Below, piece after piece: positions 8,471 through 16,177 of a DNA stretch of 64,000 nt (within the stretch, counting starts at the first letter, position 1; each line of letters opens with the position of its first letter). The position numbers were made by a program, and so were the translations under genes. Under the pieces are notes generated by a model. It was not told the origin of the DNA, did not search any database, and worked only from the letters and a program-made list of their open reading frames with translations. Location: positions 104,183 to 168,182 of the forward strand of contig NZ_KI914759.1 in assembly GCF_000520515.1 (NCBI RefSeq). Reading direction: 5' to 3'. This DNA is from Arthrobacter sp. H20 (GTDB lineage: Bacteria; Actinomycetota; Actinomycetes; Actinomycetales; Micrococcaceae).

Positions 8471-9313
8471 TTAGGCGGCCGGGAGGTTCCAGTCCCGGGG
8501 TACCACAATCATGGGGATCGGCAGGGCGCGCAGCATCTTGTTGGCGGTTGACCCTAGAAACAGTTGGCTTCGCTTCGCGAGCCGGCTGGAGCCGACGAAA
8601 ACTATCTCTCCCGGATCCCACTCGATGTCATCAATAGCCTGCTCAATGGTCCGACCGTGAGCCACAGTAATCGTGGTTTCGTGGCCTTCCGGAAGCTGAT
8701 CCCCTGCCCGAGCCAGCACCGAGTTGGCGTGCTGATGCGCCAGGTTGATAGCTTCACCGGTATCTGAGGTCTCATTGACGTCCAACGCCACCAGAGAGAT
8801 CAGCCGCAGCGGCATCCCTCTGCGTGCTGCTGAATCGACTGCCACATCCAGGACCGCCTCGGCGCCGGCACGAGTGCCCACGGCACAGGACAACCGGGTC
8901 ATCCGATCGCGGTGCCGGTACCCGCGTGGTGCCAGCCCCACCGGTACTGGAGAGGAATGCAGGACCGCGTTCGCGACACTGCCAACGGTGAACCGCCTCA
9001 GCAAGCCGTTGCTGGCTGCGCCAATGACGATCAGGCCCGCCTCGAGATCTGCTGCGACCTCCAGCAGCCCTTCAGCGAAAGAGTCGGCGAGTTTCACATG
9101 CGGCTCAACCTCGACGCCGCCAGGAATCCCCTCGATGGCTTCCTGCAGAGCAGCCATGGCACGGTTGGTGCCGGTACCAACGCTCCCATCCTGGGGCCGG
9201 TCAAGCACCGTGACCAGGTCAATGCTGGCGCCCTGGGTTCGCGCCAGCGACGTCGCCAGTGCAAGCGCGTCACGTCCGCGGTCATTGTTCGTAAAGCCAA
9301 CTACATAACGCAT
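8471..9313 (-). CDS. Tandem-domain universal stress protein
   Basis: This 280-residue protein carries two Usp domains. The first starts MRYVVGFTNNDRGRDAL and ends at SSPVPVGLAPRGY; the second ends FVGSSRLAKRSQLFLGSTANKMLRALPIPMIVVPRDW. The G-S-x-A-N/K-x-L-R motif corresponds to the ATP-binding signature of Usp domains. Residues from about 75 to the end are closely similar to the Usp encoded at 10965-11933, so the two are probably local paralogues. It lies downstream of the APC permease on the same strand with a 122-bp gap, so it may have its own promoter. A role in stress or nucleotide sensing is inferred. Confidence 0.9.
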   Translation of the reverse strand: MRYVVGFTNNDRGRDALALATSLARTQGASIDLVTVLDRPQDGSVGTGTNRAMAALQEAIEGIPGGVEVEPHVKLADSFAEGLLEVAADLEAGLIVIGAASNGLLRRFTVGSVANAVLHSSPVPVGLAPRGYRHRDRMTRLSCAVGTRAGAEAVLDVAVDSAARRGMPLRLISLVALDVNETSDTGEAINLAHQHANSVLARAGDQLPEGHETTITVAHGRTIEQAIDDIEWDPGEIVFVGSSRLAKRSQLFLGSTANKMLRALPIPMIVVPRDWNLPAA

Positions 9314-9435
9314 ACGGCGTGCCTTCCGGTTCGGATTCTGACCGGCGCCTCGGGATTACCGCCGCAGATCTGCTCTGGCAACCTTATCTCGGTCGGCGGG
9401 CAGTTCGGTGCTAGGACGCTGCCCGCCGGGGTACG

Positions 9436-10965
9436 TCACAGCTCGGTGTGAGCCGGGGCGCTGCCCTTGCGGAGAGTTTCACCGCTGAAGAACGCCGGGT
9501 TGACCCGGTACATGATCAACATCAGCACCGCGCCCAGAAGGATCACTCCGGTGCCAAGGATGAACACCAGCCCTACACCCGCTATAGAGGAGCCTGACCC
9601 GTATTCCGGGTCCATCGAATCGGTGGCTGTCTTCACAAACATGACAAGCAAGATCACTCCGCCCAGAAGCGGCGCGAGGAACTTCAGCAGAAAACTCCGG
9701 GTGCTGCTGAAGGCGACCGTCCTGAAATACCAGACGCAGGCCATGGCAGTGATCCCGTAGTAGAAGCAGATCATCATGCCAAGCGCCGTGATCGTGTCAT
9801 ACAGCGCGTTTTCAGACACTACCCGTGTGACCACGTAGAACCCTGACGCTGCGACGGCGGCAGCGATGGTGGCGTAGCTTGGGGATTTGTAGGTGGGGCT
9901 GATTTTGCCGTAGCTCGCTGGCAGAGCGCGGTAGTGACCCATTGACAGCAGGGTTCGGGCCGGCGACACGAAGGTCGACTGCAGGGATGCCGCTGAGCTG
10001 CTCAGCACCGTTAGGGACATCAGGATGGCAAACGGTCCCATCACCGGTCCGGCAAGCACAGCGAAGATACTTCCCTGGTTATCAACATTTCCTGCACCGA
10101 ATTCCCCATCGCCGACGCCCGCGAAGGAGAGGGTGGCCAGCGCCACCGTCACGTAGATCACGACAATGACCAGGACGGTAAGCGTCGCTGCCCGGCCGGG
10201 TGTCCGCTCGGGATCCTTGGTTTCCTCGTTCATGGTCAGGGTGACATCCCAGCCCCAGTAGACAAAGATCGAGAGCGACACTCCGGCGGCGAAGGCCGAG
10301 AAGGATTCGACAGCAAACGGGTTGAACCAGTCTGGACTAATGGCAGTGGCATCGAAGGCCGTGCCGTTTGCCACGTGCACAAACGCTGCAATGGCAAACC
10401 AGCCCAGGACTATCAGCTGGAAGCCCACCAGCACGTACTGCACTGCCTTTGTCGTTTCCATCCCGCGATAGGAAACCCAACAGGCCAGGGCCACGAAGAT
10501 CAGAGTGGTGACGATGTTCAGCGGCAGGTTCAGGGTCAGGTCGGCCAGTGACTCGTTCCCGGTCAGCTGGGCGAGCATCAGGTAGAAGAAGTCGACAGCA
10601 ACCGCCGCCAGGTTCGAGAGAACAATGACAGTTGCGGCAATGAGCCCCCACCCGCCCATCCAGCCAACCCACGGGCCGAAAGCCCTGGTGGCCCAAGTGA
10701 AGGAGGTACCGGCGTCGGGCATTGAGTTGTTCAGTTCGCGGTAGCCGAGGGCTACCAGCAGCATCGGGATAAACCCGACCAGGAAGATGGCGGGTAGTTG
10801 CACTCCCACCTCCGCCACAGTTGGGCCGAGCGCCGCGGTCAGCGTATAGGCAGGAGCGATACAGGACACGCCGATCACCACAGCGCCCAGCAGACCGACC
10901 GATCCGGAGCTCAAACCCTTCTGGCTCAGTCCGGTGGGGGAATTCTTTGTCGGCATGGTGCTCAC
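9436..10965 (-). CDS. APC-superfamily amino acid/polyamine permease
   Basis: This 509-residue protein has about 12-14 hydrophobic helices and the N-terminal APC motif VVIGVSCIAPAYTLTAALGPTVAEVG. The GTG start at 10965 overlaps the TAG stop of the upstream Usp gene by one base (TAGTG) and has GAGG 7 nt upstream; an ATG three codons later is less well placed. Translational coupling and the order amine oxidase - Usp - permease place it in one transcript. Uptake of the amine substrate, such as putrescine or a related amine or amino acid, is the likely role. The specificity is inferred from context only. Confidence 0.88.
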   Translation of the reverse strand: MSTMPTKNSPTGLSQKGLSSGSVGLLGAVVIGVSCIAPAYTLTAALGPTVAEVGVQLPAIFLVGFIPMLLVALGYRELNNSMPDAGTSFTWATRAFGPWVGWMGGWGLIAATVIVLSNLAAVAVDFFYLMLAQLTGNESLADLTLNLPLNIVTTLIFVALACWVSYRGMETTKAVQYVLVGFQLIVLGWFAIAAFVHVANGTAFDATAISPDWFNPFAVESFSAFAAGVSLSIFVYWGWDVTLTMNEETKDPERTPGRAATLTVLVIVVIYVTVALATLSFAGVGDGEFGAGNVDNQGSIFAVLAGPVMGPFAILMSLTVLSSSAASLQSTFVSPARTLLSMGHYRALPASYGKISPTYKSPSYATIAAAVAASGFYVVTRVVSENALYDTITALGMMICFYYGITAMACVWYFRTVAFSSTRSFLLKFLAPLLGGVILLVMFVKTATDSMDPEYGSGSSIAGVGLVFILGTGVILLGAVLMLIMYRVNPAFFSGETLRKGSAPAHTEL

Positions 10966-11933
10966 TACTTCACCTCAGTGGGTTGTGCGTCCGTGCCTTC
11001 TCCGGCCTCGGAGCGCGTGGCGGTAGACCGCTCCTGATGGCTCGGCTGATCCTCGAAAAATGTGTAGCTGCGCGGCACCACAACCATGGGCACTGTCAAA
11101 GCGCGCAGTATTTTGTTGGCGGTGGCTCCCAGGAACAATCGGCTGTGCTGGGCCAGACGGCTTGACCCGACCAGGAGGATCTCTCCCTCATCCCAGGCCA
11201 GGGCCCCGATCGCTTCCTCAACTGTGGCACCCTCCACCACTTCGACGCTGACCTGTCCACCCGCGGCGAGTGATGCTGCCGCTTCAGCCAACCGCGTGTT
11301 GGCGTGTTCATGGGCTGCCTCGACAGCCGCCGCGTCGGCTCCGCCATCAGTCCCGGTTGCCGGGTCAAGCGCTACCAGGGAGACCAGCCGCAGCGGGAGT
11401 CCGCGTCGGGCGGCCGAATCAACTGCTACGGCAATGACCGCGTCAGCACCGGCCCGGGTTCCCACCGCGCAGGTCAGCCGGGTGATCGGGTCAAGGCGCC
11501 TGTACCCCTGCGGTGCAAGGGCAACCGGCACGGGTGACGCATGCAGGAGCGTCCCGGCGACACTACCGACGTTGAACCGTTTGCGCAGCCCTCTGGAGCT
11601 GGCACCAATAACAATCAGTGAGGCGCCTGAATCGGCTGCTGCATCAATGAGGCCGCCGGCCTGCGAATCGGCACTGATGACGTGCGCCCTGGCCGTGACG
11701 TCGTCGGGAATCAGACCGAGTCCCTCGGCGAGCCACTCCTGGAGTTGGGCTGACAGGATGCTCTCGAACCCCCGCTCAGGAGGGTAGACGGCGTTGAAGG
11801 GCGAGTGCTCCGGCATCACCATCACCAGGTTCAGAGTGGCGCCCTGGCGGCGGGCGAGAGCAACAGCGAGGCTGACGGCGTCGCGCCCGCGATCATCAGC
11901 GGTGTACCCGACGATGTAGTCCACGCGCTTCAT
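10965..11933 (-). CDS. Tandem-domain universal stress protein in the amine oxidase operon
   Basis: The 322-residue protein has two Usp domains: MKRVDYIVGYTADDRGRD to the HASPVPVALAPQGY region, then CAVGTRAGADAVIAVAV to GSSRLAQHSRLFLGATANKILRAL, which includes the nucleotide-binding-like motif. A short acidic, low-complexity tail follows. Its start overlaps the amine oxidase stop by 4 bp (ATGA) and its stop overlaps the permease start, so the three genes are translationally coupled. It resembles the Usp at 8471-9313 over most of its length. Coupling to an oxidase that makes H2O2 suggests a protective or regulatory role, which is inference. Confidence 0.9.
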   Translation of the reverse strand: MKRVDYIVGYTADDRGRDAVSLAVALARRQGATLNLVMVMPEHSPFNAVYPPERGFESILSAQLQEWLAEGLGLIPDDVTARAHVISADSQAGGLIDAAADSGASLIVIGASSRGLRKRFNVGSVAGTLLHASPVPVALAPQGYRRLDPITRLTCAVGTRAGADAVIAVAVDSAARRGLPLRLVSLVALDPATGTDGGADAAAVEAAHEHANTRLAEAAASLAAGGQVSVEVVEGATVEEAIGALAWDEGEILLVGSSRLAQHSRLFLGATANKILRALTVPMVVVPRSYTFFEDQPSHQERSTATRSEAGEGTDAQPTEVK

Positions 11934-13330
11934 GCTCCCTCGGCTGCAGCGTTGCTCAGGGTATCGCTGGTCAGTGTGCTGCTGGTCAGGATGGTTGTGG
12001 CGGTGCGTTGCCCCATGCGGATAGCTCCCTCAACATGCTGATACCCCTCCGCTGCGAGATCGGAGCAGGACCAGTAAATCGGACCGACGGGGGTCAGCTG
12101 GTCGGGGCCGTAACGGTGGAGACCGCCGAGATCGTAGCTGGTGGCGTAGGCGCCCCTGGTCCATTCCTCGGAGCCCCAGTCCGACTCGTAGTAGACCTCA
12201 GGGGTGAGGGCATCAGGCCCGAGGAAGCCGGCGATGGACTCGAGGATTGCCTGCTTGCGTGCGGCCGGGTCCAACCTGAACATCGCGTCGGCCTTTTCGT
12301 CTGACACGAAGCCGACGAGGGTGCCGCGGGAGTCTGCATGGTTAGTGTTGTCGTACACCTCCTGAACGATTGAGGAGGCGCTGAATCCGGTGCCCGACAG
12401 GCCGTCGGCCCGCCAGAAAGGTGTTGGGTACACGGCATGGACCTTGATGACCAGGCCCAGGGACTGGTGCTGGTGCATTTGGTGCTGGCGACGCGGCAGC
12501 GGCGGCTCGTAGGACACCCGCGAGTACAGGTTCGGCGGAACTGCCATCACCGCGTAGCGCGCCCTGACCGTGACAGTGTCCGATACGACTGTGACGCCGT
12601 CATCGTCGGACCACCGGATGGTCCGGACCGGGCTGCCCAGGACGACGTCGTCGCCCAGACGATCCGCGAGACGTTCCGACACCAGCTGCATGCCGCCGAT
12701 CACGCGCTTATCGAGGATGAAATTTTCATCGACAAGGTTCGAAAAGGATCCGGCCGAGGCTGCCATCAGCACCGCCTGCAGAGCGGAGAAGGCATGCGCT
12801 GGCTTGGTGAGCATTCCGCCCGCAATGAAGAGCCCAATGTTGTTGCAGGCTTCCTCGTCGCTGGATTGCTGCCTGAGCCAGTGGTGGAATGAGATGGTGT
12901 CGAGCGACCGAGCCTCGGGGTGTTCCCACGGCGTTTCGGGGCCAGCCTCAACCGCCAGACGGTCCAGGATTTCGATCAGACGGTTCATTTCCCCCTCGGT
13001 CGCCGCTGACACCGGGAACATGTCACCGGTGTAGCGGGTGCGGGTGCCGTCGGCGCCGATGTAGACGGAGTCGCCGGTGCGATACCTGTCGTAGGTGTCC
13101 AGCCCAAGCTCGTCAAGCATTCCCTTGAGGGCTGTCTGGTCCGGAGACACCCACTGTCCTCCGATCTCCAGCATGGCGCCGTCAATGGTGTCGGTCCAGG
13201 TGCGTCCACCGACACGATCCCGCGCCTCAAGGACTGCGACACTCAGCCCCGCCCGGCTCAACTCCCATGCAGCGGTGAGGCCCGAGGGCCCTGCTCCAAC
13301 GATTACGACGTCGCGATCCAAATGCTCCAC
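11930..13330 (-). CDS. Flavin monoamine oxidase (putrescine oxidase-like)
   Basis: This 466-residue FAD enzyme begins at GTG 13330 with GAGAGG 5 nt upstream. It shows the dinucleotide motif VVIVGAGPSGLTAAWELSRAG (about residues 9-29), the GGRTWT motif and the C-terminal GAIRMGQRTA FAD segment typical of flavin amine oxidases. The family oxidises primary amines to aldehydes with release of ammonia and H2O2. Co-transcribed Usp and APC permease genes follow. Nearby aminobutyraldehyde-type dehydrogenase and GABA transaminase genes point to putrescine as substrate, giving 4-aminobutanal. Tyramine or other amines remain possible. A TetR gene is divergent, with a symmetric operator between the two. 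Confidence 0.86.
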   Translation of the reverse strand: MEHLDRDVVIVGAGPSGLTAAWELSRAGLSVAVLEARDRVGGRTWTDTIDGAMLEIGGQWVSPDQTALKGMLDELGLDTYDRYRTGDSVYIGADGTRTRYTGDMFPVSAATEGEMNRLIEILDRLAVEAGPETPWEHPEARSLDTISFHHWLRQQSSDEEACNNIGLFIAGGMLTKPAHAFSALQAVLMAASAGSFSNLVDENFILDKRVIGGMQLVSERLADRLGDDVVLGSPVRTIRWSDDDGVTVVSDTVTVRARYAVMAVPPNLYSRVSYEPPLPRRQHQMHQHQSLGLVIKVHAVYPTPFWRADGLSGTGFSASSIVQEVYDNTNHADSRGTLVGFVSDEKADAMFRLDPAARKQAILESIAGFLGPDALTPEVYYESDWGSEEWTRGAYATSYDLGGLHRYGPDQLTPVGPIYWSCSDLAAEGYQHVEGAIRMGQRTATTILTSSTLTSDTLSNAAAEGA

Positions 13331-13365
13331 AGTTACCTCTCAGGGACGGTATGGCCCAGGCCACA

Positions 13366-13384
13366 AAATGAACGTTATTCATTT
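13366..13384. promoter_or_regulatory. 19-bp palindromic operator between amine oxidase and TetR genes
   Basis: AAATGAA-cgtta-TTCATTT is a perfect 7-bp inverted repeat with a 5-bp spacer, set in the AT-rich 140-bp gap between divergent genes. It is 36 bp from the amine oxidase start and 87 bp from the TetR start. Its form and site fit a TetR operator controlling both directions. Confidence 0.6.
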
Positions 13385-13470
13385 ATTAGAGATACTGTAG
13401 CGACACCGATCAGTTTTGGAAAGGGCACAGTAGAATGGACCCGCAGCAAAGAGACGGTAAAGGGGCGGTC

Positions 13471-14133
13471 ATGGGAACTCTGGGGGTGCCGGCGAGCCGT
13501 CGTCGGGCGGGGCGTCCGCCGCGCGGGCTCCTGTCCCGGAATCTGATCACCGACGCGGCGCTCGGGTTGATTGCCACCCACGGATACGAGGGCCTGACGA
13601 TGTCTGCCCTGGCGCAGCGGCTCCGCGTCGCTCCGTCAGCACTCTACAACCATGCGGAATCCAAGCAGGAAGTGCTGCGCTGGGTCGAGGACCAGGTGAT
13701 GGCGCAGGTGGATTTCAGTGCTTTCGCCTCAGCCTCCTGGGATGAGGCGGTACGCGCCTGGGCATGGTCCTACCGGGGTGTGTTCGCCACCCACGCCCCA
13801 CTCATTTCCGTGATCGCAGTTCTACCCGTCACCGGGGCTCCGGAAACCCTGGCAATGTACGAGGCAGTGACAACTGGGTTCCTCAACGCCGGATGGCAGG
13901 AGGATCGCATCATCCCCGCAATTGTGGCGCTTGAGTCATTTATCTTCGGCTCGGCATTCGACACAGCCGCACCCGAGGACATTTTTGAGTCAGGCAGCCT
14001 TGGCCCCAACTACCCACTGTTCACGGCTGCCGTCCGCCGTCGGGGAGGATCGCAGGCCGATTCGGCGGACGCCGCGTTCACCATCGGCCTCGAAGCGCTC
14101 ATCACCGGGCTGAAGGCGCAGTTGGTAGACTGA
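13471..14133 (+). CDS. TetR-family regulator of the amine oxidase operon
   Basis: The ATG at 13471 is preferred because AAGGGG lies about 5 nt upstream; the open frame reaches 13435. The 220-residue product has an Arg-rich N-terminus (SRRRAGRPPRG), a TetR helix-turn-helix (about residues 19-65, YEGLTMSALAQRLRVAPSALYNHAESKQEVL), and a C-terminal TetR_C-like helical domain. It is divergent from the amine oxidase - Usp - permease operon, with a perfect palindrome between them. The simplest model is an amine- or aldehyde-responsive repressor of that operon and itself. The ligand is unknown. Confidence 0.87.
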   Translation: MGTLGVPASRRRAGRPPRGLLSRNLITDAALGLIATHGYEGLTMSALAQRLRVAPSALYNHAESKQEVLRWVEDQVMAQVDFSAFASASWDEAVRAWAWSYRGVFATHAPLISVIAVLPVTGAPETLAMYEAVTTGFLNAGWQEDRIIPAIVALESFIFGSAFDTAAPEDIFESGSLGPNYPLFTAAVRRRGGSQADSADAAFTIGLEALITGLKAQLVD

Positions 14134-14250
14134 GCTTCCGGCTCGTCTCGCACCGCCTCCGTTCCGGGTAGGCGCCGGCGTCGTTCCCCGCCTGCCGCCG
14201 CGGTAGTTATCCGCGAAACGCACCGAAACCGACCAACGCAGCAGATATAT

Positions 14251-14284
14251 CTGGTGCGCGTGCTGATTTCTGCTGCGCTGGCCG
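14251..14284 (+). repeat. 34-bp direct repeat, copy A
   Basis: Bases 14251-14284 match 14537-14570 at 32 of 34 positions, the last 24 being identical (starting TGCTGATTTCTGCTGCGCTG). Weaker similarity continues another 16 bp (GGATCGAAGGCG versus AACCCGACGGCG). The copies are 286 bp apart in the same orientation. Confidence 0.8.
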
Positions 14285-14343
14285 GGATCGAAGGCGCCTG
14301 CTTGCCATGGGCCTGCAATGTCCCCTCCATCATTCCTCGACTT

Positions 14344-14524
14344 GTGCAGTTGTGGCGGGTGGCAGCAGACAACTGTCCAGCAGTGGCGGGTGCGGTCGCG
14401 TCCAACCCACCATAAGTGCGCACCCATCGTCGACGGCGGTCCTCCCCGCGGTGTCAACCCGCCAGAGCTGCGCGCAACTTCCCGACGGCCGAGCGCCCGA
14501 GGCGACAACCCACCACAGCTGCGC
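14344..14524. repeat. Array of a degenerate 19-bp motif in both orientations
   Basis: The motif, approximately GYGCAGYTNTGGYGGGTKG, is on the plus strand at 14344-14362 and on the minus strand at 14403-14421, 14455-14473 and 14506-14524. A weaker plus copy overlaps GTGGCGGGT at 14383-14391. The minus copies are spaced 52 and 51 bp. Opposed copies could pair as hairpins. Confidence 0.65.
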
Positions 14525-14536
14525 GAGAGTTCGGTC

Positions 14537-14570
14537 CTGGCGCGCATGCTGATTTCTGCTGCGCTGGCCG
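14537..14570 (+). repeat. 34-bp direct repeat, copy B
   Basis: This is the partner of the copy at 14251-14284, with 32 of 34 bases identical. It directly follows the last unit of the 19-bp motif array. Confidence 0.8.
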
Positions 14571-14785
14571 AACCCGACGGCGTCTGGCGGCGTGGACTAC
14601 CCGCAGACTACCCACGGCCTCCCAAAGCCCAATAAACCTCACCGGACCCGCCACGCAGCCCAGCAGCCCAGCAACGACAACACCCCTCCGTCGAAGCGTT
14701 AGATCCGGTGGGTTCGGCGCCAGCCGCCCCACCAGAGCTAACTATTCGGCGAAGGGGTTTGTTGGGTTTTGAAGGGAGCGTGGCG

Positions 14786-16162
14786 CTACTTCGCGGAGCG
14801 GATCGCCGCCTCGAGGACGTCCAGCCCATCGTTGAGGAGGTCGTCGCCAATCACCAGCGGCGGGAGCAGCCGGACCACATTGCCGTACGTGCCACAGGTC
14901 AGGATGATGACGCCCTCCTGCAGACACGCCCCAGCGATAGCCTTGGTGGCCTCCGGGTTGGGAGTCTTGGTCCCGGGCACCACGAATTCAAGAGCCAGCA
15001 TCGCTCCGCGGCCGCGGATTTCGCCAATGATTGACTGCTCCCCCAGATCCTCCTGCAGGGCCCGCAGCCGCGAGGTTGCCAGCTCCTCAATCGCCAGCGC
15101 ACGTGCAGCAAGGTCCTGCTCCTGCATCGTTTCGATCGCTGCGAGCGCCGCAGCACATGCCACCGGGTTGCCACCAAAGGTACCGCCCAGGCCGCCGGGA
15201 TGTACGGCGTCGAGCAGGTCTGCCCGACCAGTGATTGCCGAGAGTGGCATGCCGCCAGCGATCCCCTTGGCCATGGTGATGATGTCGGGCACTACACCCT
15301 CGTGGTCGACGGCGAACCAGGCACCGGTCCGGCAGAAGCCTGACTGGACCTCGTCAGCGATGAGCACCACCCCGTTGGCTTTGGCCCACGCGGCCAACGC
15401 CGGCAGGAATCCGTCGGCGGGCACAATGAAGCCACCCTCCCCCTGGATCGGTTCAATGATGATCGCGGCCAGTGAACTAACGCCAATCTGCTTTTCCATC
15501 ATGGTGATGGCGCGCTGAGCTGCCTCGGCTCCGGTGATTGAGGGGTTTTCCTCGCGGAACGGGTAGCTCATCGGCAGCCGGTAGATCTCAGAGGCGAACG
15601 GGCCGAAGTCGCCAGCCGGACCACCCTTGTAGGGCAACGACTTGGCAGTCAGTGCCATCGTGAGGTTGGTCCTGCCGTGGTAGGCGTGATCGAAGGCAGC
15701 GACAGCTGTGCGCCCGGTCGCCAGACGCGCCACCTTGATCGCGTTCTCGACAGCCTCAGCGCCCGAGTTGAACAGCACTGAGCGCTTCTCGAAGTCGCCA
15801 GGAGTCAGCTCGGCGAGCTTCTCGGCCACTGCAATATAGCCCTCGTAAGGGGTGACCATGAAGCAGGTGTGGGTGAAGTGCTCAACCTGCTCCTTGACGG
15901 CGCCGACAACGGCGGGGTCGGACGCACCCACGCTGGTCACGGCAATGCCTGAGCCGAGATCGATGAACGAGTTGCCGTCGACGTCGTGAATGATGCCGCC
16001 GTCGGCGTCGGCCACATACACCGGCACCCCGGAGGCAACCCCCTTGGCCACTACTGCCGCACGGCGGGCGGCAAGCTCGGTGGACTTCGGGCCGGGGAAG
16101 TCCGCGATGATCTTGCGCTTTTGCTCGAGCCGGAACTGCGGCTGGGTTACCTGGGTGGTCAT
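14786..16162 (-). CDS. gabT: 4-aminobutyrate--2-oxoglutarate transaminase
   Basis: This 458-residue class III aminotransferase has the usual GabT length. Visible elements are the phosphate-cradle NSGAEAVENAIKVAR (about 132-146), the PLP ring-interacting aspartate in LIADEVQSGFCRTG (D270) and the Schiff-base lysine in MAKGIAGGMP (K299). It moves the amino group of GABA to 2-oxoglutarate, giving succinic semialdehyde and glutamate in the cytoplasm. The gene starts 15 bp after the stop of the aminobutyraldehyde-type dehydrogenase, so the two form an operon read away from the PucR regulator. No dedicated succinic semialdehyde dehydrogenase gene is seen beside it. Confidence 0.93.
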   Translation of the reverse strand: MTTQVTQPQFRLEQKRKIIADFPGPKSTELAARRAAVVAKGVASGVPVYVADADGGIIHDVDGNSFIDLGSGIAVTSVGASDPAVVGAVKEQVEHFTHTCFMVTPYEGYIAVAEKLAELTPGDFEKRSVLFNSGAEAVENAIKVARLATGRTAVAAFDHAYHGRTNLTMALTAKSLPYKGGPAGDFGPFASEIYRLPMSYPFREENPSITGAEAAQRAITMMEKQIGVSSLAAIIIEPIQGEGGFIVPADGFLPALAAWAKANGVVLIADEVQSGFCRTGAWFAVDHEGVVPDIITMAKGIAGGMPLSAITGRADLLDAVHPGGLGGTFGGNPVACAAALAAIETMQEQDLAARALAIEELATSRLRALQEDLGEQSIIGEIRGRGAMLALEFVVPGTKTPNPEATKAIAGACLQEGVIILTCGTYGNVVRLLPPLVIGDDLLNDGLDVLEAAIRSAK

Positions 16163-16177
16163 AGTGAAACTGCCTTT

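Larger units (their letters stand above)
14134..14785. other. 652-bp gene-free region rich in short repeats
   Basis: No open frame here resembles a protein on either strand. The region contains a 34-bp direct repeat in two copies, an array of five related 19-bp motifs in both orientations, and a 9-bp inverted repeat (CGCAGCAGA 14237-14245, TCTGCTGCG 14269-14277). It lies between the TetR stop and the end of gabT, so it is downstream of both genes and needs no promoter for them. Confidence 0.6.

Noticed and set aside
14344-14570. Possible CRISPR array
   Set aside because: The repeated motif is degenerate, occurs in both orientations, and the intervals resemble each other. No cas gene is near.
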